Under the pieces are notes generated by a model. That model saw only the letters and a list, made by a program, of their open reading frames with translations, was not told where the DNA came from and made no database searches. DNA of 64,000 bases from Bacteroidales bacterium (GTDB lineage: Bacteria; Bacteroidota; Bacteroidia; Bacteroidales; VadinHA17): the NCBI GenBank assembly GCA_016709865.1, contig JADJLX010000002.1, positions 682,001 through 746,000 on the forward strand, in the 5' to 3' direction. The number at the start of each line of letters is the position of its first letter. Position 1 is the first letter of the stretch. Positions 43,991 to 53,341 of this stretch are shown in pieces. Both the position numbers and the translations under genes were made by a program.

Positions 43991-45166
43991 ATGTCAAAAA
44001 TTCTGGTTATTGACGACGAACGTGCCATAAGGAGCACTCTGAAAGAGGTTCTTGAATATGAAAAGCACGAGGTCGATGCTGCTGAGGATGGTCCGAAAGG
44101 CCTCGAATTATTTGCTGCCAATGCATATGATATTGTACTATGCGACATAAAAATGGCCAAGATGGACGGTATTGAGGTGCTTGAGAAGATATCGGAGACA
44201 TCACCGGAGATACCTGTTGTAATGATCTCAGGTCATGGCAATATCGACACCGCAGTGGAAGCAATAAAAAAAGGTGCTTACGACTTTCTCGAGAAACCGC
44301 TCGACCTCAACAGGCTGCTCATCACTATCCGTAATGCGATGGATAAGTCAACCCTGATAACCCAGACACAGGTACTTAAAAACAAGGTGAGCAAGATGTA
44401 CGAAATTGTTGGTACATCCGAACCTATAGAGATGGTAAAGAACATGATCGACAAGGTAGCTCCTACCGAAGCCAGAGTACTCATTACCGGTTCAAATGGC
44501 ACAGGGAAGGAACTGGTAGCCCACCAGATTCACGAAAAAAGCAGCAGAGCCAAAGGCCCTTTTGTTGAAGTCAACTGCGCGGCAATACCTTCGGAACTTA
44601 TTGAAAGTGAGCTGTTCGGACATGAGAAAGGATCCTTTACCTCAGCAATTAAACAAAGAATCGGAAAATTTGAACAGGCTAACGGCGGGACACTCTTTCT
44701 CGATGAAATAGGCGACATGAGCTTATCTGCACAGGCTAAAGTGCTAAGAGCACTGCAGGAAAACAAAATTACAAGGGTAGGCTCGGATAAAGATATTCAT
44801 GTAAATGTCAGGGTAATAACCGCCACAAATAAAAACATAAAGAAAGAGATAGAGAATAATAATTTCAGGGAGGACCTTTATCACCGTCTGAGTGTTATTC
44901 TGATACATGTCCCGTCGCTCAACGACAGATCGGAAGATATACCATTGCTGGCCGAACATTTCAACACTCTCATATGCAATGAATATGGTATGAGCAAGAA
45001 GATTATAAAGAAGGATGCCATCAAAGAACTTCAGAAAATTCAGTGGACAGGAAATATCAGGGAATTCAGAAATGTACTTGAAAGACTGATCATTCTCTGC
45101 CCGAATGAGATAACCGGTAATGATGTTATTGCATATGCTTTACCAGTTTCGGGAAGCAACACTTAA
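43991..45166 (+). CDS. NtrC-type response regulator without DNA-binding domain
   Basis: I start at ATG 43991 (MSKILVIDDERAIRS), giving 391 residues. The receiver domain (1-120) has the acidic pocket IDDE and phospho-acceptor Asp52 in IVLCDIKMAKMDG. The AAA+ domain (about 135-370) has Walker A GSNGTGKE (167-174) and Walker B LFLDEIGD (235-242). The sigma-54 contact loop, normally GAFTGA, is GSFTSA at 214-219. The protein ends after the AAA+ C-terminal helices (GNDVIAYALP), so there is no Fis-type helix-turn-helix. Bacteroidota carry a recurring group of such truncated regulators. No histidine kinase gene is adjacent. Confidence 0.9.
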   Translation: MSKILVIDDERAIRSTLKEVLEYEKHEVDAAEDGPKGLELFAANAYDIVLCDIKMAKMDGIEVLEKISETSPEIPVVMISGHGNIDTAVEAIKKGAYDFLEKPLDLNRLLITIRNAMDKSTLITQTQVLKNKVSKMYEIVGTSEPIEMVKNMIDKVAPTEARVLITGSNGTGKELVAHQIHEKSSRAKGPFVEVNCAAIPSELIESELFGHEKGSFTSAIKQRIGKFEQANGGTLFLDEIGDMSLSAQAKVLRALQENKITRVGSDKDIHVNVRVITATNKNIKKEIENNNFREDLYHRLSVILIHVPSLNDRSEDIPLLAEHFNTLICNEYGMSKKIIKKDAIKELQKIQWTGNIREFRNVLERLIILCPNEITGNDVIAYALPVSGSNT

Positions 45167-45272
45167 CACCTCAGTGTAACTCTGTGACTCCTCTGTGTAA
45201 CTCTGTGTCAGTTCTTATTCTTTATAACACAGAGAAAATCAGGAGGAGACACAGAGAGCCACAGAGAAAAGA
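45167..45272. repeat. ACACAGAG-type inverted repeat, left of aspA
   Basis: The left half has AGTGTAACTCTGTGACTCCTC and TGTGTAACTCTGTGTCAG; the right half has AACACAGAG, GGAGGAGACACAGAGAGCCA and CACAGAGAAAAG. The halves pair imperfectly around 45225. Its reverse complement resembles the element at 46727-46832, on the other side of aspA. Confidence 0.82.
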
Positions 45273-45280
45273 ACCATAAT

Positions 45281-46717
45281 ATGTTCCGACTAGAAAAAGA
45301 TTCTTTAGGTCAGAAACAGATCCCATCTGATGCACTCTATGGCATTCATGCCGTAAGGGCAAAGGAGAACTTCCCGGGCAATACTCTATTCCCGGTTGAA
45401 TGGTATTCAGCCGTGGGTGTTACAAAGCTGGCATGTTATAAAACCTACAGAAAATTCCGCGATGCAGCCCTTGGAAAACTTGGAAATAATCTTCCTGTTA
45501 AAAACATAAATGATGATATTCTTAACGCCCTGATTGATTCTGCAAATGAAGTGTCTGAAGGGAAATACTTTGATCAGTTCATTGTCCCGGGTGTACAGGG
45601 TGGCGCAGGAACAAGTATCAACATGAATATCAATGAAATAATAGCAAATGCTGCTCTTCTTAAGACCGGGAATAAGTGTGGGGAATACACTTTAATTGAC
45701 CCTACAGAACATGCAAATATCTTCCAGTCGACAAATGATGTAATACCCACAGCCCTGACTTTAACCGTTATGAGGCTGCTGCAGACACTAGAAGAAAACA
45801 TAAATATACTCAGGCAGAAAACTGAAGAGCTTGAGAAAAACAACAGGGAGAAACTACGTCCGGGATATACCCAGATGCAGGAAGCAGTACCCTCCTCTTT
45901 CGGATTATTATTCAGTACATATAATGAAGCGCTATCTCGCGACTGGTGGAGAGTTTCCAAATGTTCTGAGCGTATAAAACAGGTAAATCTTGGCGGAGGG
46001 GCTATTGGTACCGGATTATCACTCCCACGATTTTTCATAATGGAAGTTGTACCTGAACTGCGCGCTCTTACAGGCTTGCCACTCGCCCACTCTGAGAATC
46101 TTTCAGATGCAACCTCTAACATGGATAAATGGGTCGAGATTCATGCTACGTTGAAAGCACATGCGGCTAATCTCGAAAAAATATCTTCGGACTTCCGTCT
46201 TCTGTCTTCCGACATTGCGGCTCTTAAGACCCTATCAATACCAGAGCGGCAGGTTGGCAGCTCAATAATGCCGGGGAAGATCAATCCCGTTATTCCTGAA
46301 TTTGTTATTTCGGCAGCGCACAAAATATATTCAAATGATGTACTCATTAGCTCTTTATGCGGACAGGGAGTATTGGAACTCAATCCATATATTCCGGTTA
46401 TAGGTACTGCCATTATTGAGAGCATAAATCTGCTTATTTCATGTAATATCACTTTGAACAACAACCTTCTTTCGGGATTAATCATAAATGAATCAGCAGG
46501 ATATAATGCCCTTATCTTCAGCCCTTCATTAACAACAGCTCTTACTCCGCATATTGGTTACCACAAAGCTGCGGAGATAGCTTCACTGATGAAAACCAAT
46601 AAAATAGACATATTTGAAGCTAACGGTATTCTGAAAATAATGGAAGAATCTAAACTAAGAACAATCCTTCAGCCCGGTAATCTGCTGAAACTTGGTTTCT
46701 CACTTGATGACCTTTAA
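45281..46717 (+). CDS. aspA: Aspartate ammonia-lyase
   Basis: The 478-residue enzyme of the fumarase/aspartase superfamily converts aspartate to fumarate and ammonia. It has the three signatures: FDQFIVPGVQGGAGTSINMN, HANIFQSTNDVIPTALTLTV (TNDV), and the catalytic SS-loop VGSSIMPGKINPVIPEFVIS (GSSxMPxKxN). The N-terminal EKDSLGQKQIPSDALYGIHA is typical of aspartases. It lies upstream of hydF on the same strand. In several anaerobes aspartase genes sit with hydEFG, and this may supply ammonia for the H-cluster dithiomethylamine bridge; that link is inference here. Confidence 0.93.
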   Translation: MFRLEKDSLGQKQIPSDALYGIHAVRAKENFPGNTLFPVEWYSAVGVTKLACYKTYRKFRDAALGKLGNNLPVKNINDDILNALIDSANEVSEGKYFDQFIVPGVQGGAGTSINMNINEIIANAALLKTGNKCGEYTLIDPTEHANIFQSTNDVIPTALTLTVMRLLQTLEENINILRQKTEELEKNNREKLRPGYTQMQEAVPSSFGLLFSTYNEALSRDWWRVSKCSERIKQVNLGGGAIGTGLSLPRFFIMEVVPELRALTGLPLAHSENLSDATSNMDKWVEIHATLKAHAANLEKISSDFRLLSSDIAALKTLSIPERQVGSSIMPGKINPVIPEFVISAAHKIYSNDVLISSLCGQGVLELNPYIPVIGTAIIESINLLISCNITLNNNLLSGLIINESAGYNALIFSPSLTTALTPHIGYHKAAEIASLMKTNKIDIFEANGILKIMEESKLRTILQPGNLLKLGFSLDDL

Positions 46718-46726
46718 ACTACTCCC

Positions 46727-46832
46727 GTTTTTTCTCAGTGGCTCTCTGTGTTTCCTCTGTGGCTCTCTGTGTAAGTTCTTTTTTTTAAACACCGAGGTAC
46801 ACAGAGGAGACACAGAGTTACACTGAGAAATC
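46727..46832. repeat. ACACAGAG-type inverted repeat, right of aspA
   Basis: The left half reads CTCAGTGGCTCTCTGTGTTT and CCTCTGTGGCTCTCTGTGTA; the right half reads GGTACACAGAGGAGACACAG and AGTTACACTGAGAAA. They meet at a T/A-rich loop near 46782. It lies between aspA and hydF and may end the aspA transcript. Compared with the copy at 45167 it is best aligned in reverse orientation. Confidence 0.82.
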
Positions 46833-46878
46833 CAATCTGATCTAAATTTTGCTAATTTTGATTTAAATTCTTTTACAG

Positions 46879-48108
46879 ATGTCTAAAGGAAGGGAGTCGA
46901 AACCACATATAGGAATTTACGGGCGAAGGAATAACGGTAAAAGCAGCCTGATCAATTGTCTGGCCGGACAGGACATTGCCATAGTATCAGATCATGCAGG
47001 TACCACTACTGATCCTGTAAAAAAATCATTTGAGATAACCGGTTTTGGTCCTGTAATACTTGTTGATACCGCGGGCATTGATGATTCCGGTGACCTGGGT
47101 CAAAAAAGGATAGACCGCACTCTGAGGACTCTGGATATTATTGATCTGGCTCTGCTTGTAGTCACAAATAATTCATGGGGTGAATATGAGGATGATCTGA
47201 TCGTTAAGTTCAATGAGAAAGACATTCCTGTCGTCGTAATACACAGCAAATCAGATCTTGAGGCACCATCAGCAGATTTCAGTGCCGGAGTATTATCAAA
47301 AACAGGAACACCTCTGTTTGAGTTTTCATCGGAAGATAAACGCAATTATGAGGAGCTCATAACTCTGATTAAGGATTCAATCCCTGAGCACTCGATGAAA
47401 ACACCAACATTACTGGGCGATCTGATTAACTATGGAGACATAGTTCTCCTTATCACTCCCATCGATGTGGAGGCTCCCGAAGGCCGACTTATACTGCCGC
47501 AGGTTCAGGCAATAAGAGATATACTTGATAATGATGCCGTTGCTATAGTATTGAAAGAAAGGGAAGTCGATGTCTTCCTGAAAAAAACAAAGATCAGACC
47601 AGCCCTTGCAGTCACCGATTCGCAGGTATTCGTGAAGGCCGATGCCTCTGTTCCAAAGGATATTCCTCTTACAAGCTTCAGCATAATGCTGGCAAGGTTC
47701 AAGGGAGACTTCGATAACTATCTGAAAGGCACTCCAAAAATTTCCGAACTGAAAGATGGCGACAGAGTACTTCTTCTTGAATCATGCACACATCATGTTT
47801 CATGCGATGATATAGGCAGAACGAAGATTCCCCGATGGATAACCGGATTTACAGGTAAGAAAATTGAATATGATGTAGTTGCAGGACTGGATATTCTTCC
47901 AAGACCAGTTACGGATTACTCGCTTATAATACAGTGCGGAGGTTGTATGATCACACGGAAACAACTGCACAACAGACTTCAGTCCGCGATCAGAGCAGGT
48001 GTTCCTGTCACAAATTACGGTATGGCTATCGCCTATGTTCAGGGTATATATAACAGAGCAGTAGAGCCGTTTACCAAATCCAAAAGGGATAGTTCGGTGT
48101 ACCTCTGA
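46879..48108 (+). CDS. hydF: [FeFe]-hydrogenase maturation GTPase HydF
   Basis: HydF is the scaffold on which the 2Fe subcluster of the H-cluster is assembled before transfer to apo-hydrogenase. The 409 residues comprise a GTPase domain (G1 GRRNNGKSSL at 15-24, G3 DTAG at 63-66, TKSD-like HSKSD), a dimerisation domain, and an iron-sulfur domain. The cluster ligands are Cys303 in SCTHHVSC with His305/306 nearby, and Cys353 and Cys356 in IIQCGGCMITRK, matching the three-Cys scheme of the family. HydE, HydG and the hydrogenase itself are not in the window. Its presence implies hydrogen metabolism. Confidence 0.97.
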   Translation: MSKGRESKPHIGIYGRRNNGKSSLINCLAGQDIAIVSDHAGTTTDPVKKSFEITGFGPVILVDTAGIDDSGDLGQKRIDRTLRTLDIIDLALLVVTNNSWGEYEDDLIVKFNEKDIPVVVIHSKSDLEAPSADFSAGVLSKTGTPLFEFSSEDKRNYEELITLIKDSIPEHSMKTPTLLGDLINYGDIVLLITPIDVEAPEGRLILPQVQAIRDILDNDAVAIVLKEREVDVFLKKTKIRPALAVTDSQVFVKADASVPKDIPLTSFSIMLARFKGDFDNYLKGTPKISELKDGDRVLLLESCTHHVSCDDIGRTKIPRWITGFTGKKIEYDVVAGLDILPRPVTDYSLIIQCGGCMITRKQLHNRLQSAIRAGVPVTNYGMAIAYVQGIYNRAVEPFTKSKRDSSVYL

Positions 48109-48109
48109 T

Positions 48110-51067
48110 TCAGAATCTGAAATAAATGAATGGCATAGTATCAGTTGATCTCATCTGAAACAGGAGTATTGCCACAGCCATTACAAGCAAAAGTTGAAAT
48201 ACAAGCGGGATCTTTATAAAGAGTCCTCTGTAAGACTCTTTGAAACTTTCTGGAAGAAAATGGATAGTATATCCGACCACCATCAGTAAAAAGACGCTGC
48301 TGTATGCCGGCAGAACAGTGAAATAGGAGCCCGGAGAAAAACTATTGAAGATCTGCGAGAACATCATCTTTATGCTCTCTCCATCAGGGGCTCTGAAGAA
48401 GATCCAGCAGAAACTTACGAACTGAAAAGTGATAAACACAACCAGCGCCCTGCCAACCTTACCCTGTTTTAACCTTTCTCCAAAAACTGCATTCCATATT
48501 CTTCCGGCAACAAGTCCGAACCCATGCAACAAACCCCAGATAATAAACCTCAGGCTCGCTCCATGCCATAATCCTCCTAATAACATCGTTATAAGCAGAT
48601 TAATATTTGTTCTGAACTTACCTTTCCTGTTTCCGCCCAGAGGAATATAGAGGTAATCCTTTAACCACCGTGACAATGAAATATGCCACCTCTTCCAGAA
48701 GTCAGCCATGCCTGCAGCCTTATACGGAGAATTAAAATTCATTGGCAGCCTGAAACCCAGTATTAGCGCAACTCCAATAGCAATATCTGTATAACCGGAG
48801 AAATCGCAATAGATCTGCAATCCATAACCATAGACAGCCATCAGGTTTTCAAAACCTGAGTAAACCGATGGAGCCTCAAAAACCCTGTCAACAAAATTAG
48901 TGGCAATAAAATCAGAGATTATAATCTTCTTTATCAGGCCTTTGGATATGAGGAACAATGCATGACTGAATTCCCGTTTTGCCAGATGAAATTCAGTGTA
49001 GAGCTGAGGGATAAATTCTGAAGCCCTGACGATTGGTCCGGCAACAAGCTGAGGAAAGAAGGATACATAAAAACCAAAATCCAGAATATTGCGGACTGGC
49101 TGGATCTTATTCCTGTAAACGTCGAATGTATAGCTGAGCGATTGAAAAGTGAAGAAAGAAATACCAACCGGAAGCAGAATATCGCCGGTACTAAATGATG
49201 TGCCAAGATTTGAATTTGAGAATGCTGCCAGTAAATCATAAACCCTGTAATCAGTGCCAAAAAGATCATTTATTGTGTTTACAAAGAAGCCGGTATACTT
49301 GAAGTATGCCAGGATACCCAGGTTTGAAATTATGCTCAGCAGAATAAAAAACCTTTTCACAGATTTAGTGCCCGATCTGTAAATCAGCAAACCACAGGTA
49401 TAATCTATTAGTGTTACGAATAAAAGAAGTGAAAGAAACAATCCGCCTGATTTATAATAGAAGAACAGACTTAAAATGAACAGATATAAATTCCTGACAA
49501 ACAGTTTCTTATAAATGATGCTATAGCCGGCCAGCAGCAACAAGAAAAAGAGCCAGAATGCAGCAGTGGAAAAAATCATTGGCTGGTCAGGATCATATCT
49601 TAAAACAGACCTGACAATGACAATTGCCGGATTATCAGCCTTAAACACAGTATTAAGTGTATCAGAATATTCAGCCGGGACAGAACTTGTTAAAACAGGA
49701 ATTGTATCAGAGACTGAGAAAAGCGATGCTGCAAGAATTTTGGAAAGAGTATCAGCTCCGTGATATGTTAAATGGACATAATCTTTCTGGGCAAGTGCCG
49801 GTTTCCTTTCAGCCCAACTGATTATTGAAGAACCTCCTCCCATTGCTTCATATGAATCCCAAAAAGCCACTCCTGCATCAATTGAAGCGCTTTTTTGTGC
49901 AGCAATTATAGATGGGATATTACTATATGGTCTTATACTGTCGCCTTCTTTCGCAGCCATGTCAGTAAGACTGATTACCAGTATCCTGCCTGAAGGTACA
50001 ATCTCTTTAAGAAGATTAAGCTGTCGTGTCAGCCCTTTTCTGAAGTAAGAATAATCGTTCCTGACATTCTTAACTATATTAAGTCCGTAATGCAGTATAA
50101 TCAGATCAGGTGATAGTAAATTGTAAGCGTCCCTTAGATTTTGCTTATCAACCATCGTAAATTCCAGTCCGGCACTGCCTCGCTGAGGAATGTTGTCTAA
50201 AATCAATCCGGTGTTGCTTTCAATGCTGATTCCATAAATATCAGGACTGACTTTTCCTGTAAACTCAATAAGCAGGTCAGTAGCTCCGTTCAGTCTGCAA
50301 TTTACCTCATTAAAACCTGTACCTTTGTTGAGCAATCCTGTAAATACCTCATTATCATCTGCTATAACTGTAACACTAACAGTGCCTTGAGTATTACCAT
50401 AAAAAATTCTTAAAAGATCATAACGAGAAGATGCACTGTCGGCAAGGTTTGACGGCCGTATCCTGACAGTTGCAGTTTGCAGTTCACCGGCAACTGAACC
50501 TTCCGGCAGGAATCTGCAGACAGCCATGAATGGGCCAAGTTCATTATGATCTATCTCCCCGGTTTTGAATGAAAGGTAATTGTACTTCTTCCAGTTTGAA
50601 GAAGATCTCATCCAGACAGTTTTGGTATACATAACAGGCATGAGAGGCAGAAGTAATCCGGGTCCCGCTCCTCCGCTTCCCTTTCTCAGTTCCTGACGAA
50701 GATACGAAGTGATTCTGTCTCCTTCAATCTGAGAATCACCATAATACATAATACGCACCTGTCTTTTTGAGTACTTAAGGGTGTCGAGAAAACCTGCAAG
50801 GTCAGCAGAGAAATCTGCTGTTAAAGCAGATGTGGAAGAATCAGCTGGTAATGCGGAAGATCTATCTGAATTAATTACCTTTATTTCAGGACCTGATGTA
50901 TTGCTGGTATCCTGATTATCTGCAGCGAGAAATACACTGCTGATGACTTTTTCAGGTATAAACTCATAAATTGAAGGAAAGATTCCGGTGACCGGAATGA
51001 AATAGCTGAGACCGGTAAAACAGGCCAGAAAGATCAGTAATAGCAAAAATGACCTTAAGGGGCGCAT
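48110..51067 (-). CDS. Fusion of SGNH-type esterase/acetyltransferase domain and MBOAT acyltransferase
   Basis: The protein has 985 residues. Residues 7-24 are a membrane anchor. Residues about 100-450 form a periplasmic SGNH-like domain: block I MYYGDSQIEGDR (Ser112), block III HYGLN (Asn330), and block V DYVHLTYHG (Asp429, His432). From about residue 496 an MBOAT protein follows: GDILLPVGISFFTFQSLSYT, FPQLVAGPIVR, DFSGYTDIAIGVALILGFRL, FWKRWHISLSRWLKDYLYIP, and GGLWHGASLRFIIWG (His835). Separate SGNH and MBOAT partners normally act in polysaccharide or peptidoglycan O-acetylation (AlgI/AlgJ-X, PatA/PatB). It follows the transglycosylase gene after 14 bases, so peptidoglycan is a possible acceptor. 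Start is ATG 51067. Confidence 0.92.
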   Translation of the reverse strand: MRPLRSFLLLLIFLACFTGLSYFIPVTGIFPSIYEFIPEKVISSVFLAADNQDTSNTSGPEIKVINSDRSSALPADSSTSALTADFSADLAGFLDTLKYSKRQVRIMYYGDSQIEGDRITSYLRQELRKGSGGAGPGLLLPLMPVMYTKTVWMRSSSNWKKYNYLSFKTGEIDHNELGPFMAVCRFLPEGSVAGELQTATVRIRPSNLADSASSRYDLLRIFYGNTQGTVSVTVIADDNEVFTGLLNKGTGFNEVNCRLNGATDLLIEFTGKVSPDIYGISIESNTGLILDNIPQRGSAGLEFTMVDKQNLRDAYNLLSPDLIILHYGLNIVKNVRNDYSYFRKGLTRQLNLLKEIVPSGRILVISLTDMAAKEGDSIRPYSNIPSIIAAQKSASIDAGVAFWDSYEAMGGGSSIISWAERKPALAQKDYVHLTYHGADTLSKILAASLFSVSDTIPVLTSSVPAEYSDTLNTVFKADNPAIVIVRSVLRYDPDQPMIFSTAAFWLFFLLLLAGYSIIYKKLFVRNLYLFILSLFFYYKSGGLFLSLLLFVTLIDYTCGLLIYRSGTKSVKRFFILLSIISNLGILAYFKYTGFFVNTINDLFGTDYRVYDLLAAFSNSNLGTSFSTGDILLPVGISFFTFQSLSYTFDVYRNKIQPVRNILDFGFYVSFFPQLVAGPIVRASEFIPQLYTEFHLAKREFSHALFLISKGLIKKIIISDFIATNFVDRVFEAPSVYSGFENLMAVYGYGLQIYCDFSGYTDIAIGVALILGFRLPMNFNSPYKAAGMADFWKRWHISLSRWLKDYLYIPLGGNRKGKFRTNINLLITMLLGGLWHGASLRFIIWGLLHGFGLVAGRIWNAVFGERLKQGKVGRALVVFITFQFVSFCWIFFRAPDGESIKMMFSQIFNSFSPGSYFTVLPAYSSVFLLMVVGYTIHFLPESFKESYRGLFIKIPLVFQLLLVMAVAILLFQMRSTDTMPFIYFRF

Positions 51068-51081
51068 ATATTAGAAAAGAA

Positions 51082-52626
51082 TCAGCTTTTCTTCTTGATC
51101 TTCAGCTTCTGTCCGACCTGTATCTTACTGGGATCTGAAATATTATTCAATGTAAGCACCTCACTTGTAGATACATTCTCAAACATCTTCACAATGTCCC
51201 ATATTGTATCTCCGTATCTAACGGTATATGTTATAAAATCCCCTTCAGTTTCAGGAATGAAACTTGCGACTGATTGCTGAGTATTGGCAGGAACAGTTTT
51301 TCCTACCATTGCCTGCTTATCAGCAAATGACATGGAGTTTACTTTTGAGTAATATTCTGATTTTGCAGGATCGACATAGACAACCAGTTTCTGACCCACC
51401 CTTATCGTATTTTTATAGATGTTATTCCAGTATCTGAGGTCTGATAAACCAACTCTGTACCATTCAGAAATATAACCAAGGTTATCGCCATCATTTACAG
51501 TATAAAAAAGCTTTGTTTTGCCTTTGATATCAACCGGAACATTAGTGGAGCGTGTCGGATTGACAGACAGGTTAGCTTTATTAAGATACACATCTGATTT
51601 ATAACTTCTGATTGTGTCATTCAGATCAATAAAATCTCCCAGATGATTCAACGGAAGGGTAAGAATCTGCTGTTTAGATGATCCCGGGATTAGACCGGTA
51701 CGATACTGAGGATTCAATGCTTTAAGTTCACCCAAAGGAATTTTCATTACCTCGGAGATCTGGGTGAGATGGATATCTTTATTGATCATAATTGTATCGA
51801 CAGCAACGGGGATATTCAATTGCATCGGCTGAATATTATGTTCCGGATAATAAGTAATTGCATATGCAGCTGCAACATACTGAGGTATATACCCTCTGGT
51901 TTCTCTTGGCAGTCTGTAATAAATATCCCAGTAATCTTTCTTGTTACCTGATCTCCTTATTGCTTTGTTTACGTTTCCCGGTCCGCAGTTATAAGCAGCA
52001 ATAACAAGAATCCAGTCATCATATATTTTGTAGAGATCCTTGAGATATTTTGCTGCAGCATGAGTTGCCTTAAGCGGATCCCTTCTTTCATCAACTATTG
52101 AATTTATTGTAAGTCCGTACATACGTCCGGTACTATACATAAACTGCCAGAGACCTGTTGCTCCCATCCTCGACACTGCATTTGGATTGAGTGCAGATTC
52201 AATAACAGCCATGTATTTGAGTTCAGCCGGCAATCCGTAGGAATCAAAGACATCCTCAATCATTGGGAAATAGTAGTCTTTCAGGGCCAATACTGCAGCG
52301 AATTTCTCCCTCTGTTTGATTGTGTAGACATGAATATGGTTCCTTATAATAGGACCATATGGCAGACTAATGATTGAATTTATCTTACTGAGTCTTGTTC
52401 TGTATGTTGAGTCAGAATACTGCAATATTGCCGTATCACCTCTGTATTCAACCGGATTGACACTCCTGTTCATCCTTACATACCAGGTACTCACCAGGCT
52501 GTCGAGGTCGCGGGAGATACGATCTGCACTGTTATCTGATTTTACTATTATTGTGTCTGAAAGCACAGCGGCATTTATATTCAGACCTGTTAATAAAATA
52601 GTAATCAATAAAGTAGCAATTCTCAT
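51082..52626 (-). CDS. LysM lytic transglycosylase, MltD-like
   Basis: This 514-residue enzyme cuts the MurNAc-GlcNAc bond of peptidoglycan, forming 1,6-anhydro ends. It has a signal peptide (residues 1-20), then the goose-type lysozyme-like SLT domain: KYMAVIESALNPNAVSRMGA (Glu143 catalytic), TGLWQFMYSTGRMYGL, and AYNCGPGNVNKAI. A linker and two LysM modules follow at about 373-420 (YTVNDGDNLGYISEWYRVGL) and 467-512 (YTVRYGDTIWDIVKMFENVS). The order parA-parB-DUF5683-LysM transglycosylase is a common Bacteroidota arrangement. It lies 14 bases upstream of the SGNH-MBOAT gene. Confidence 0.94.
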   Translation of the reverse strand: MRIATLLITILLTGLNINAAVLSDTIIVKSDNSADRISRDLDSLVSTWYVRMNRSVNPVEYRGDTAILQYSDSTYRTRLSKINSIISLPYGPIIRNHIHVYTIKQREKFAAVLALKDYYFPMIEDVFDSYGLPAELKYMAVIESALNPNAVSRMGATGLWQFMYSTGRMYGLTINSIVDERRDPLKATHAAAKYLKDLYKIYDDWILVIAAYNCGPGNVNKAIRRSGNKKDYWDIYYRLPRETRGYIPQYVAAAYAITYYPEHNIQPMQLNIPVAVDTIMINKDIHLTQISEVMKIPLGELKALNPQYRTGLIPGSSKQQILTLPLNHLGDFIDLNDTIRSYKSDVYLNKANLSVNPTRSTNVPVDIKGKTKLFYTVNDGDNLGYISEWYRVGLSDLRYWNNIYKNTIRVGQKLVVYVDPAKSEYYSKVNSMSFADKQAMVGKTVPANTQQSVASFIPETEGDFITYTVRYGDTIWDIVKMFENVSTSEVLTLNNISDPSKIQVGQKLKIKKKS

Positions 52627-52641
52627 AATTAGTTTTATCAG

Positions 52642-53280
52642 TTAAAAAGTTACTGTTACACCAACATTCACACCGGCACCTGTAAAACCACCGGGCAGAG
52701 GCACGGCTGAAGGATAAACAGCAATATCAAGGTTATTGCTTATGTCATAATTAAACAAACTCGCATCGACATTAGCATCAAGTATGGTTATTAAGTACCA
52801 GCCTGCGATGCCAATATACGAAAGATCGCGATATCTTTTATAATAATCGACTCCCTTAAGAAGTCTCTCATCCCAGTGTGCCTTGTCGGCGGCACTGTAA
52901 TTCAGTACAGGATCCTTTGTGGCATTATCTACCGAACCGGGAATTATATCTAGATAAGATTTAGTCTGCGGTACACCATCTGTAAAATCCTGGTAAGCTT
53001 CCATATACTGATTATACTTCTTTCCGTTAAATCCTGCACTGAAAAACATCCCGCCAAAACCTGCATATACAAGAGGTATCTTCCAGTATTTTCTGTTATA
53101 GATTTGTCCAAGACCCGGGAATACCACAGCCATCATTGTTGCTTTCATCGGTTCAGCCTGAAACTTGATTTTCAAAGGTTTGGCTTTAGCAGACGGAATA
53201 GTGTCCTGAGCTATAATGATTTGCGGTGAACAAATCAGAAGCAGGATCAAAATAATCAGTATATTCTTAAATGTCTTCAA
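52642..53280 (-). CDS. DUF5683 family envelope protein
   Basis: The 212-residue product has a signal-anchor (residues 5-23, ILIILILLLICSPQIIIAQ), then KATMMAVVFPGLGQIYNRKY and further hydrophobic stretches (PLVYAGFGGMFFSAGFNGKK, YIGIAGWYLITILDAN), ending with the beta-like VGVTVTF. DUF5683 proteins are small membrane proteins of unknown role found almost always between parB and a LysM transglycosylase. It is 15 bases upstream of the transglycosylase gene and 61 bases after parB, so the operon continues. A link between chromosome partitioning and cell-wall turnover is suggested by the context only. Confidence 0.87.
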   Translation of the reverse strand: MKTFKNILIILILLLICSPQIIIAQDTIPSAKAKPLKIKFQAEPMKATMMAVVFPGLGQIYNRKYWKIPLVYAGFGGMFFSAGFNGKKYNQYMEAYQDFTDGVPQTKSYLDIIPGSVDNATKDPVLNYSAADKAHWDERLLKGVDYYKRYRDLSYIGIAGWYLITILDANVDASLFNYDISNNLDIAVYPSAVPLPGGFTGAGVNVGVTVTF

Positions 53281-53341
53281 AACAAATTCAGACCGGTATT
53301 GATCTTCCGGAACAAATAACGCGCGATAAAGATAATTATTT

